A DNA stretch of 64,000 nucleotides from Limnomonas spitsbergensis (taxonomy: Eukaryota; Chlorophyta; Chlorophyceae; Chlamydomonadales), in assembly GCA_037349105.1 (NCBI GenBank), contig JAYJMM010000029.1, positions 1,550,001-1,614,000 of the forward strand. The letters are read 5' to 3'. The position numbers and the translations under genes were made by a program. Positions 44,001-53,620 of the stretch are shown here, one piece after another. A model generated the notes under the pieces. That model was given only the letters and a program-made list of their open reading frames with translations, was not told where the DNA came from and searched no databases. How positions within the stretch are numbered: the first letter of the stretch is position 1; every line of letters starts with the position of its first letter.

Positions 44001-47000
44001 TCATGGTAGGAGGTCCTATGCAGACAGGCGCACCTGGCCACAGACTGCCCCTACAGCCGCCCCACATGGGCCCGCCGCATCCGTTTGGGCCCATGCATCC
44101 TCATGTGATGATGCCGCCTCAGCAGTCTGGGCACATGGGTGCCCGAACAGGCATGCCCCAGCACCCGGGCATGCCACACCCAGGGCAGCAGCAGGGCCTG
44201 CCAGGCATTGTGCCGCCGCCCATGGCGCCGAACCACGGTCTGCGTGGCATGCCCCCGCCCGGCATGGTCCTGCAGGGCATGCCCCCTGGGCAGTACATGG
44301 GCATGATGTCCCACCCAGGAATGGGGCCTGGCGGCGTGCCCATGGTCCCGGGACCTAACGGGCCGGTGTACATGTACCCTCCGCCAGGACCCCCCATGAT
44401 GCACCACATGGGCCACATGGGCCACATGCAGCAGATGGGGGGGCCTCTGCCGCCCCATATGGGAGCGCCCCTACTCCCCCCTCAGCAGTTGCAGCAGCAA
44501 CAGCACACAGCAGGTCCCCCGCCTCCACAGCAGCAGCAGCAGCCACAGCTTCCTGCGTCCCCCAGGCCTGAAGTCAATGCCCAACAGCCACCCAGCGGTA
44601 AGCCTGTTGGCCTCAACGTTGGAGCGCAAGCCTTCGTCCCCTTGTCTTGGCAGCAACCAATGCAGCAGCAGCAACAGCAGCAGCAACAACAGCAACACCA
44701 ACAGCAGCAGCAGCAGGGCCCACTGGGCATGTCTTACGGCGTGCCTGTCAACGGTCCTGGCATGGCCCATTACTATAGGCAACAACAACAGCAACAACAG
44801 ATGATGATGTACCAGCAGCAGCAACAGCAGCAACAGCAGCACTTCCCGGGCGGGTCTCCTCTGCTCAAGAACAGCCGCTCACTGCGCAAGCCCGTGCCCC
44901 TGCTGCCGCCGAAGCAGGCCACTCCTGGGGAGCCTGGGGCTCTAGAGAGCACCAGCGGGACAGATCCCCAGCAGCAGCAGCAGCAGCAGGTACCCCTGGC
45001 CACAGCAGCCGTGCGAACATCACCGCCACATCTGGGATCTGGCCTGAGATCTGAGGCGAAGGATTCTTCTTCCGGCTGCTCGCCGGTCAGCCCTATTGAC
45101 CATGAGGAGAACAGCGACGACAGTGCCAACACTGACGAGGCAGCTGCTCAGTCAGGGTGCAGCAGCACTACGCAACCGGGTACAGAGGTAGCAGCGGAAA
45201 CGGTGAGCGCGCCTGAAACCTCAACGTCAGGCCCAGGAATGGGAGGCGGCGCCGAGCCAGCCATGAATGTTGCAGAGCGGCCAAGCACGCCTGTTGCCTC
45301 TATCCCCGCCAGCAGCTGCAAGGGCAGTGGAAAGAAGGAGGTGCCATCAGACGCCGTGGTTTCTCCAGCAACGGAGACGGTGTGCACCGCGTCCAGCAGC
45401 TCAACGCCTACGACAGGCAAGAGCGCGAGCTGGTCGTCTGTGGCAGCAACAACGGCGTCAGCAGGGGCTCCTGCTGACCAAGGCAAGAGCGGCGCCAAGG
45501 GGGGCTCTGTGTCCAGCCTGTCGCTCTGCAGCAGCTCTGCAAGCCTTTCTCCTGGGACAGCGGATGCTGCTGCAGGGCGGGCATCCTCCGTCGCATCGCA
45601 AGGGGGCATATGGAAGCAGAAACTGCAACACAACATGCCCGCCATGCAGCAGCAGCCGCCAATATCTGCACCGGTGAAACCTGTTAAGGCTGGTGGATCA
45701 TCGCCTGCTGCACAGCAGCAGCAGCAGCAGGCCAAGTCTGCGTCACCCACCCCCCGCCCTGGTCCCGCACATTCCCGCACGAGTGCCTCGATGATGAGCG
45801 CGCCTCCCAAGCCGCTGCCGGGCACGTTGCGGAAGCTGCCTGCAGGGCGGTTTGAATTCGTGCCAGCAGTGGCGGGCGCAACGAACGGCAGCCCTGCGCC
45901 CCTGCCCCACACCCTGTCCCTAGTGCGTGGCCTGCTCAACCGCGACGCGGACAACAACTGCTTCCTCAACGTGATCGTGCAGTCGCTGTGGCACCTCTCA
46001 GCATTCCGGGGGCACATGCTGAGCCTTCCGCTGGGCGCCATTGAGGGCAAGGCGTCGTCCGCCGTGGACAAGCGCGTCATGGCCGCCATCTGGAGCATGT
46101 TCCGCTCCATGGTCGACCCAAGCGCAGGGAGTGTGTCCCCGCGGGAGCTGCGGGCCGCGCTTTGTGGTCAGTCTGCCATCCACGTGGACCCGACTGACAT
46201 GCATGACGCGGGTGAGGTGTTTGCAGAGATCCTGGGCATGCTGCACCGCGCGGACTTGGGCCGACCGGCTAGCGAGGTCAGCGACCTGCAGCTGCCGGTG
46301 CGGGTCAAGGTGCGCCGGGAGTCGCAGGACGGCTTTGCGGCTGCGACGGCGGCCGGTGCACCGCACCTCGCGGCCCCATCACCCTATGCAGCCGCGCTGA
46401 TGGCTGGCGTGGCTCAGAGCCCTGCAACTGGTTTGAAGACCGCGGCTTCAACCATCGTGCACAACGTGTTTGGCCTGGATGTACAGCTACCTTGCCCCGC
46501 TGATGGCGAGGGCAGCGAGGGGGGCAGTAAGGGCAGCAAGGGCAGGCGCAGCCCACCCCTGGGTGCGACGCCTTCGCCCAAGAGCCCCAAAGATCTACGT
46601 GTCGTTGAGGTGCAGCAGTATACCAAGGTGGGACTGCAAGCGGGCAGCGTCCAAGCATCTGTTGCTCAGCCTATCGGTATTTTTAGTCCTAGGAGAACAA
46701 GTCTGGATGATTGCCCTAGGAGAACAAGTCTTGATGATTTCACCGAAATACTCATGTTTGAAGGAGGTTGTGCACCTGTTGTGCAAGGTGTGCCTGCAGA
46801 TTATATGAGCTGTGCCAAGCTGCAACTTGCACATCAATGCCCCTAGGGGACTGTTTAGAAAAAATATGGCTGAGGTCTCGGAAACATCAGCTACACCCGT
46901 TTTTCCCGGCTGCTGGCCTATGCCTCCTACTTTTCTCCCTGCTCCTCCTGCACCACCGAATGCTAACGACCTGCATCTCCCTGCCCACTCCTCCGCCGCA

Positions 47001-47845
47001 GTTCTTCCACCTGGTGGCTGCCCAGGGCCTCAAGCGGGTGGCTGCGGCCATGCCCTCAGCCTCCTTCGAGACGCTTCTGTCCGAGGTGGAGGCGGCAGGC
47101 CCGGTGCAGCGAAGGGAGGCGTTCGGGGTGCAGCAGCAGCTACAGGCTAAGCTGCTCCGGCGCCCTGCCGTCTTCACCCTGGCCGTGGTGTGGGACTCCC
47201 CTCAGGTGCGCCACCCTACCCACTCACACTTACATCCCACCCATCCCCAACGCCCTATGCCAGAGGGCCAGTGGATGTTCCGCCTAGTATTGATTCCGCC
47301 TGCCCTCTGCATTTGAATGAGCTTTTGAATCTCCTCGTCGTGCCCTATTGGTCTTGTGCAGTGTGAGGAGGGTCGGATGCTACTACACCGGGTTGTGTGA
47401 ATGTGTCATATGTGTGTATACTGGTACCTTCCTTGAAACCTCGCCCCTGGTGCTTGCACTGATGGTGACTGCTGCTGCTGCTGCTGCTTACCTCTGCTGC
47501 TGGCAGGCTTCCGTGGAGTCGATCCGAGGGACGGTCGAGGCGCTGGGCTGCGAGGTGGACCTGTCAGGCCTTTTCAACATGCCGCCCGAGGCAGGGCACC
47601 ACTCGATCTCCTCGGGACCGCACCGGCTGCGATGTGCCGTGTGTTACTTTGGCCACCACTACCTTAACTTTGTGATGAGCGAGGAGCTGCAGGCGTGGCT
47701 GGCGATTGACGACGATGAGGTGCAGGTCGTGGGCGGCTGGGCCGACGTGTGTCGTGCCATGGTGGCGAGGCGGCTGCAGCCCTCGCTGTTGTTCTACGAG
47801 GACAGTGCGAGCGGCACGAGTCGCTCCCCAGCAAGTAATAAATGA
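35018..47845 (+). CDS. USP53/54-like ubiquitin carboxyl-terminal hydrolase family protein
   Basis: Exons: 35018-35098, 35217-35385, 35549-35724, 35873-35967, 36237-36639, 37050-37148, 37580-37770, 38197-38335, 38745-38924, 39080-39312, 39933-40461, 40613-40639 (tentative), 40909-41002, 41402-41520, 42283-42654, 42980-46627, 47002-47205 and 47507-47845 (TGA). All phases fit; about 2,360 residues. A basic start (MANKKGAKSGKGGKGGK) leads into a region with WKLWTWLPDNEEFFDAETF, like the DUF629 part of plant UCH-related proteins but without its C2H2 cysteines. Long charged helices follow, including an Arg/Glu coiled coil in exon 42283-42654. Exon 42980-46627 carries Pro/Ala repeats, Met/Pro/Gly-rich sequence and poly-Q. 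The catalytic-like domain starts near residue 1950 with GLLNRDADNNCFLNVIVQSL (Cys about 1963). It ends with YFGHHYLNFVM and VVGGWADVC, the C19 His and Asp boxes. Plant and animal relatives were long called inactive; activity here is unproven. The start context AAGAATGGC is good. Confidence 0.85.
37900..38030 (-). repeat. Short interspersed repeat, copy 7 (intronic)
   Basis: In the intron 37771-38196: GTAGCAAGCCCAGCTGCTTA, GGCTGCCCACCTGGTCCCG, then GGGCCCTGTGGTGGCCGCC and GCCTCCCAAAGGTGGCC. Confidence 0.45.
39370..39520 (+). repeat. G-rich (GGGAGG)n-like tract in an intron
   Basis: GGAGGGAGGGAGGGAGGGAG near 39437 lies within a purine-rich stretch just after the donor at 39313. The RNA-sense strand is G-rich, so the pre-mRNA could form quadruplexes. 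Confidence 0.6.
39785..39915 (+). repeat. 15-bp tandem repeat next to a splice acceptor
   Basis: Eight units of GAATCCCGCCAACTT (one unit TATCCCG) end 18 bp before the acceptor used for exon 39933-40461. The unit is a multiple of three and open in several frames (SRQLE, NPANL), so exon extension into the repeat would give a pentapeptide repeat. Confidence 0.85.
43590..43880 (+). repeat. Coding Pro/Ala/Gly repeat in the USP-like gene
   Basis: Imperfect units around CCAGCATCAGCGCCAGCACC encode GPASAPAPAS-like repeats (about residues 1175-1270), part of a disordered linker. Confidence 0.8.
44645..44850 (+). repeat. Coding poly-glutamine (CAG/CAA) tracts
   Basis: Runs of up to about eleven Gln, interrupted by His (QQQQQHQQQQQQ), lie at about residues 1525-1595 and again as shorter runs near 44.97 and 45.71 kb. 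They fall in the disordered linker ahead of the hydrolase domain. Mixed CAG/CAA codons suggest an old tract, not a fresh expansion. Confidence 0.85.
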
Positions 47846-49755
47846 AAAGATGAAACACGGGCAGCCTGGGTTTTTATCACCCCTCCCCCCTATTCAACCT
47901 AGTATAGTTTCACCCTGTGCATATTTTTAGCTGAGCTTCCGGAATGTGACACTAGCCACCCCCTGTTGAGTCTCCTTACCGTGTTGAAACCACGCAGACA
48001 CATGCTCCCCACAGCTGCAGCTGCTGCCAAGTCATTTACCTGGAGCTCTTTGTTTTATGTGCCTTGGCACAGCTTACCGAGAACCCAGTGCAGACATTAT
48101 GCATCGCTTCACCTCAGAAGCTAATGCAGACATCGTGCATCGCGCAAGCCATGTACCCCGTTAGGGTGGGATGAGCTGCCTTGATTTTGAAAACAGTTGC
48201 TCCAAAGATGACATTACTAGTCTGAATGAGGATAGGATAAAAGTGTGAGTGGTGTAGGCCGAGTTTTCTTGAGTCAAATGGTAGCTGAGGTGTTTTGCAT
48301 GCAGAACGAAATTGTGCATCGTTTTCAACAAAATTGCTGGATGGGAGACCAGCAATTGCATACTGCGTCCCGGTGTGTGGCGCAGAGCTATTGATTTTCT
48401 CTCTCTATTAGTCAATTTTTGCCAGCATGCATGTTCGTTGTGCTTTTCTCGTGTGAAGAGGTCCGTGACACTAGTGGAGCAGGATGTGGTTTGGACGCGG
48501 TGACAGGTATTGCCTGCTCACAGATGCGAGCCTTGGTACGAGGCCGGTGGCAGCTGGTAGACTCCGTTGTTCTTCAGAATCACACATCCCAGGAAGGGAG
48601 ATCTATCTCTGACGGTGTGGACAGGGTCGGTGTATTGGCTCATGGGTAAGGGCAGTAGCTGGCTGTAGAAGCCCCATATTGCAATTGTTTACTGTCTGAG
48701 GGGCTGCTCAATATATATGTGCCAGGAAGCCTGTGAGGGATTTATCTCCAGATTTTTTAATCATGCCGCTTTGGACTAACGGTTTTCATACAAGTCCCTG
48801 AGTGTTTGCATGCTTTATGTGGACAGCGTCACAGAGCCCACGTGCCTCCTGGTGCCCCATAGACTGTAAAAGCTGAAATCTTGACGTAGAGCTAGCGAAA
48901 GGACACAAGGTTCACCCTGTCCAATTGGAAGGTGCGCCTGCATGGTGCTTTGCATTAGTGACCTGTTCATCCTGTCGACGCTTGCTAACGACGTGTGGCT
49001 GCCCACTGCAAGCCATCGCGAACTGTCGTAACAAGTTTGACTGCTTACCAACTGATTCCAGCTTCCTACAGAATACCCACCATATTTGAAGCAACGGACT
49101 TGGGGAGGCGCGGGGACTACGATTTCATATTCTCTGGGACGTGAGCGGGCCGCGGGGACTGCGATTCACTCAACTGTGTCGCGATAGCGGGGCAAGGATT
49201 TCGTCGTTTTCAGTTTCTTGAATCTACTGTGTTGCCGTGCGCAAGGATGTGCAAAATGCTGTTAGCTTGCCCGATTGTGATCGTCCTGCCTGTGTATATG
49301 ACAGTGACGACATGGTTGGCGAAGTTGTTCATTGCTCGCGTTTGTGTATGTTCCCCGTACCTGGATGGCCTCCCGTGGCGTCTTGTCCTTATCTTATAAT
49401 TTGTCCTTCGTTCGTGACTGCAACATGTCAGACATCTACTTAGTTGATTAAACCAAAGTGGCCGTGAGCCGACGCCTGTTTTTTTAAGCTGAAAAGCATG
49501 TATGGGGGTCTCCATGTCCCCATGCATCTCTCTTTTGTCATGAATTGTTTTTCTCTGCTGTCCTGCCGCACTATGGTATATTACTCTTTGTGATTCAGAC
49601 CTGATACCTGCAGCCTCATCATCTATCAGTGAACCTCCAGCCCGGTGCCTCCCCCCAGCCTCCCTGTTGTAGCTGATTGCCATACTGTCCATGTATCATG
49701 TATGTACCTTATGGTCGAGGGGGGGGGGCAAAAATAAACTGAATACACCCCCATC
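47846..49755. other. Gene-poor spacer after the USP-like gene
   Basis: The 3' flank of the USP-like gene, then about 1.9 kb without a convincing coding frame. The frames at 49210-49692 and 49237-49443 overlap on opposite strands and look random. A 5S-like fragment at 48.33 kb is listed separately. Confidence 0.3.
48325..48395 (+). other. 5S rRNA-like 3'-half fragment (weak)
   Basis: GCTGGATGGGAGACCAGCAA followed by a GC-rich ...CGTCCCGGTGTGTGGCG resembles the loop E / helix IV part of 5S rRNA (GGATGGGAGACC...CCGGGTG). The 5' half of 5S rRNA is not found upstream, so it is a fragment, a 5S-derived SINE piece or chance. Confidence 0.25.
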
Positions 49756-49840
49756 ATCTCAAGTTGTAGAGCTTGACGAGAGCTTTCCATATCTGGTCTT
49801 AAAATTGTTTTTGGCCCAGGGGGCTGGGAGATACGGAGGG
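49755..49840 (-). repeat. Dispersed repeat shared with 18.2 kb (inverted)
   Basis: CCATATCTGGTCTTAAAATT followed by GTTTTTGGCCCA matches the complement of 18211-18250. A poly-G run follows at 49849-49870, where the other copy has poly-C, consistent with a shared G/C-run boundary. Confidence 0.45.
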
Positions 49841-50394
49841 GCAAAGTGTGGGGGGGGGGGGGGAGGGGGGTACAAAAAAAGGCCTTTTTAAGATGTTTTC
49901 AAATCTTTTATTGTAAACATCAGATTGAGACGATAGCTATAGCGTTGCATTCCCACTGTCATTTGCTACAGATATGCATCATAAAAATGTCCACACAGAA
50001 TGCCAGACCCCTCTTGGCATGCAATTTTGACATGGGGGGGTGTCATGGCTCCGGAACCACATGCACCGTTGTGCATACACCCATTATGGAATCACACGAT
50101 GTACCTGCATCTCCGGATATCATTGCGACGTGTGAGGGGTCGACCCTTGACGTCATCTTCAGCTGCATGCTAGCCCAACAGGTGGGGGTCCCTGGTCAGC
50201 TTCCATCAGCTTCTAGCCACAGCTTGAGCATGTCAGCTGAGTTCCTGTACAGAGGCGATGATGCCAAGCCCTGGCTATTTTGCGATGACACCCCCCCGAG
50301 AGTTGGAGAATCTTCAGCAAGATATATGGACCACCAATAGCTGGGGATGCGCCGACTGTGTGCAAGGTGCATGGCTGTGGGAAGATAATCAAGC

Positions 50395-50590
50395 TATCAG
50401 CTATGTGACTGCACGTCGGAGCGCACATCTTGCTGCGCCAATGTGGAGCCAAGTGGTGCTGAGGCATGCGGCTTCTGTGGCATTGTGTGTGACGACAAGA
50501 CATCAGGCCTGTGCAAAACGGAGTTGGGCAAAGGCTCTAACAGCAGCACGCTAGCAGTCGAGTCCCCCTGTCACGAGGTACCAGTGACCC
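50395..50590 (+). pseudogene. Frameshifted fragment of a Cys-motif mobile-element protein
   Basis: One frame reads LHVGAHILLRQCGAK and then a stop. The next frame continues AEACGFCGIVCDDKTSGLC and KTELGKGSNSS...ESPC. The order LxVGxHIL - CGFCG - C - L.KG - S.C matches, from memory, a short zinc-ribbon segment found in fungal proteins linked to KDZ-type transposons. It is interrupted, isolated and short; the family is uncertain. Confidence 0.3.
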
Positions 50591-50814
50591 TGACGTATCA
50601 CTGCGCACAGCAGTCACGTTGGGTCCATCAGCTTTTACAGTTGATGCTGCGTTTGGGCCTAACCTTGAGCTGGGGAGGGAGAGCCATCAGGCGCACCAGG
50701 AACTGCATGACAGATTTAATGCATGATCGTACCTGAATGAAACATGGCACCAGATTATCCTCGACTTAATCCTCGGGTTACTGCACTAACCTTTGATGAT
50801 TCTTCCCTTCCTGT

Positions 50815-51420
50815 CGACAGAAGTTACGAATTGAAGTCGACCCTTGAGGAGACTGATGCACTGAGGTCGACAGTTGCCAGGTTGAGGCGGTCTAGATCGG
50901 ACTTGTGGACGAAACAGCCCGAAGTGAAGAAGGATGCAGAGCTGACTGAACGACTCTTGATGAAGAAGAGCAACCGAAGGATCCGATGGTGGACTTGGTA
51001 GCCAGGAAAGGCTGGGAAAGCAACTTGCAGTGTCGACTTAAGTTCTAGAGATTGAGCTGAGAGCTCGCAGTGTAGAGTTATCAAGCGAGAGAGCAAGAAG
51101 AATGAGAGATGGAGTAGAGGTGCTGAAGCTAGAGATAGTGAATTTGTGTAGTGTTAACTAGATATATTCTCACAGTGTAGCTGCCAGGTCCTGATACTGG
51201 ATGAAGTGGGCTTAGAGCGAAAGGATCAGTGTAGAGTAAACTAGAGATCTCCGATCAGTGTACCGTAGTTTCCTGGCCTTGATAAGGGACCGAAATATCA
51301 CAGGTAGACGATTAGTCCCAGAACAGATTAAAACAGGGTGATTCAACTTCGTGTATACTTGAGTAAGAAAAGAATAATGCCTGGAACGAGCCAGGCATTC
51401 TCGAAGTACCACAAAACATA
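50815..51420 (+). mobile_element. Second element with GGGaCCGAAATATC motif
   Basis: Contains CCTTGATAAGGGACCGAAAT (51273-51292) ATCACAG, then CAGATTAAAACAGGGTGATT and a hairpin ATGCCTGGAACGAGCCAGGCAT (51378-51399). The region at 29.9-30.7 kb has the same motif order. Short repeats of CAGTGTAGAGT replace the GCAGTGTTTGTGCTTG repeats. Confidence 0.4.
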
Positions 51421-52023
51421 ATGGATCCGAAACAAAAAAAAGAATATACTAGCCACCCATGCGTGCGGTGCACCCATACGTCGTGACACCCCTGCCCCTT
51501 CAAGTACAAGATGTCATATGCAGCTGCTGGGAGGGGTTCTGCCACCAATCCTTGCACCAACAGACCAGTGGCTTGCACCACCTGCAGGAGCATCGCGGGC
51601 ACCGTGGCGTCCGCCCTTATGTGTGGAGCTATCACTTCCTAGATCACATGGAGTCAGCCCACCCTGGTCAGGGGCTGACGGAGGCAGATGTGACGAGATA
51701 TGCCATAAGCGCTGAGGAGTTTGAGGGGGGGGTGGGCAAGGAGCTCCCCAAGAAGCTGAAGACCAGGCTTCTGAAGCTGCACGTCAGCACGCTCAAGTTA
51801 GATGCTAGTTTGCTGCCACTCGTGCGAGAGTCCTCTCGTTTCTGGAGCCTCATGGTCTCTAGCGTGGATAGGTAGCTGGAAGGTGGTAGCAAGAGCAATG
51901 GTATATTCTTTTGTTTCACCACTTGACATTTGTGAGCCATGTACATTTATCGGCACCATGAGAAGCGCACTTTTGAGCTGATAGAAATTGACCCCGCTCC
52001 CTGGGCCAAATCTGGGGCATGAA

Positions 52024-52060
52024 GCCCTGAACCCTAAACCCTGAACGCTTAACCCTAATA
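52024..52060. repeat. Telomere-like CCCTAAACCCTGAACCC run
   Basis: CCCTGAACCCTAAACCCTGA followed by ACGCTTAACCCTAAT, similar to the runs inside introns at 11.9-12.03 kb, 5.4 kb and 4.92 kb. Confidence 0.6.
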
Positions 52061-52119
52061 TGGATGGTGGTGAGGGCTGCTTGTAGGCTGCAGTATCCAT
52101 GCGTGGCAAGAAATCTCCC

Positions 52120-52790
52120 CCATCCCCCGTCTCTTCACCCTCCCTCTCACCCGTTGCCCTCCACTGTCGTCCCCATCCCTCGCACATCTCCCTCTTCTGT
52201 CCCTACCTCCTTGCCTCCCTACCCCCCTCCCCCTCCCACCCTCCCCCTCTCCCTCCCTCCGCCCCCTTCCCCCGCTCTCTTCCCCTCTCCTGTCTCCCTC
52301 CCTCTTCCCCTCCCTCCCCCCCCCCCCTCCCTCTTCCCTTCCCTCTTCCCCTCCCTCTTCCCCTCCCTCTTCCCCTCCCTCCCTCCGCCTCCCTCTCTCC
52401 CCCTCCCTCTCCCCCTCCTCCCCCCTCCCTCTCCCTATGTCTCCCCTTTCTCTTAACTCTTCCCCTCCTTCATCCCCTCGCTCCCTCCCTCCCTCCCTAC
52501 CTACTCCCTACCTCTACCTACTCCCTAGTCCCTACCTCTACCTACCTACTCCCTCCCTACCTTCAGCCCTGCCCTTGCCCTCCCCTGCCCCTCGCCCTTG
52601 CCCTTGCCAGCCCCCTCTTCCCCTCCCTCTCCATCCAACACTTGCTCCCCCTTCCCCTCTACCCCCTTTTCCTCTCCTTCCACCTCCCCCTCTACCTCAA
52701 ACTTCCACTCTCCCTCCCCTCCCCTTCCCCTCTCCCAACCCTCCTCCCCCCCCTCTCCCTCCCCCCGGCAATGTGAGGGCTTGTGTGCAT
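52120..52790. repeat. Pyrimidine-only tract (CCCTCC/CTTCCCC)n
   Basis: About 670 bp of almost pure C and T on the + strand (G/A on the other), built of CCCTCC, CTTCCC and CTACCTA blocks. The long open frames across it are Pro/Leu/Ser low complexity and not genes. Such mirror-symmetric tracts can form triplex DNA or, on the G strand, quadruplexes. Confidence 0.9.
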
Positions 52791-53164
52791 GGGACGTCGC
52801 CTAAGCCGTCTAAGTAACTATGGGTAACATAATATGTGAATTGTTTATCTATGCAGAATGTCCAAGGTGTCCTTACGCTAGCTCAGTGCATCCAGCCAAC
52901 AATGAGCAAAAGAGCGACGCCGAAGTATTGCCGCACGCATACCAATTCGATACGAACCCGCCACAATTTGGTTTATGGGCAACAACCCTGTTCGCTGAAG
53001 GTGGCGTTCGCTCTTTCATAGACAGGTGCGTGCGGTCCTTCCTCACTCAGCTTGACAGGATATGGCCTTTACCGACCTTGTTCAACGTTACTTGTATTGA
53101 ACTTGATGGGACAATAATAGCTGCATGCTGTGGCTGGCTCCTCTAACTAGTAGATCCACTTATT

Positions 53165-53620
53165 CACAGGATTCAAACTGAGTACTCCAATTACAATATT
53201 GCAGCAGCTCTGATCACCGGCCTCAGCTACACAGCATATATAGCCCGCATGGGACTATGGGAGAGGACCCGGAAGATATAGACCCCGACGTGTTTCCTTC
53301 TACCTCCACGGCATGTCGATGCTGTTTGCCCTCATCTCCAATTTGACGTCTGTCATTTACAAAAACTACATGAATCTGGCGGTGACAGAGCAGGCAGCTG
53401 CGAGCATCCTCCTGAGATTTGGTGCTCTACACTTTATCATTGGCAACCCGTTTCAGCCCTTTATGCAGCTGGCTTCCTCCACTCCGGCAGGTCCTTTTAT
53501 CTGGTGCAGGATTTGATCGTGTTGGGGGTCCTTTTTGCTGTGGCCGCTACAAGTATTGCTTCATTGAATATATATCTCCTCCGCAAAACCACCTTATGCT
53601 GTCAGCAAGAATATATAAAA
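53165..53620 (+). pseudogene. Possible degraded multi-pass membrane protein
   Basis: Three frames in succession look membrane-protein-like: NIAAALITGLSYTAYIARMG (stop at about 53280), then FYLHGMSMLFALISNLTSVI and LLRFGALHFIIGNPFQPFMQ, then YLVQDLIVLGVLFAVAATSI to about 53590. No splice sites are convincing between the pieces, so frameshifts in a decayed gene or exons with unrecognised junctions are both possible. I cannot assign a family. Confidence 0.3.

Noticed and set aside
43768..44358. Alternative-frame 196-codon ORF within exon 42980-46627
   Set aside because: Shadow frame of the GC-rich, repeat-coding USP-like exon, which is supported by phase-consistent splicing.
51459..51875. 138-codon plus-strand frame
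   Set aside because: Some protein-like stretches (LPKKLKTRLLKLHVSTLKLD) but no motif, no exon chain and mobile-element surroundings; left uncalled.
52099..52776. 225-codon Pro/Ser/Leu frame
   Set aside because: Pure translation of a pyrimidine tract; other frames are equally open.
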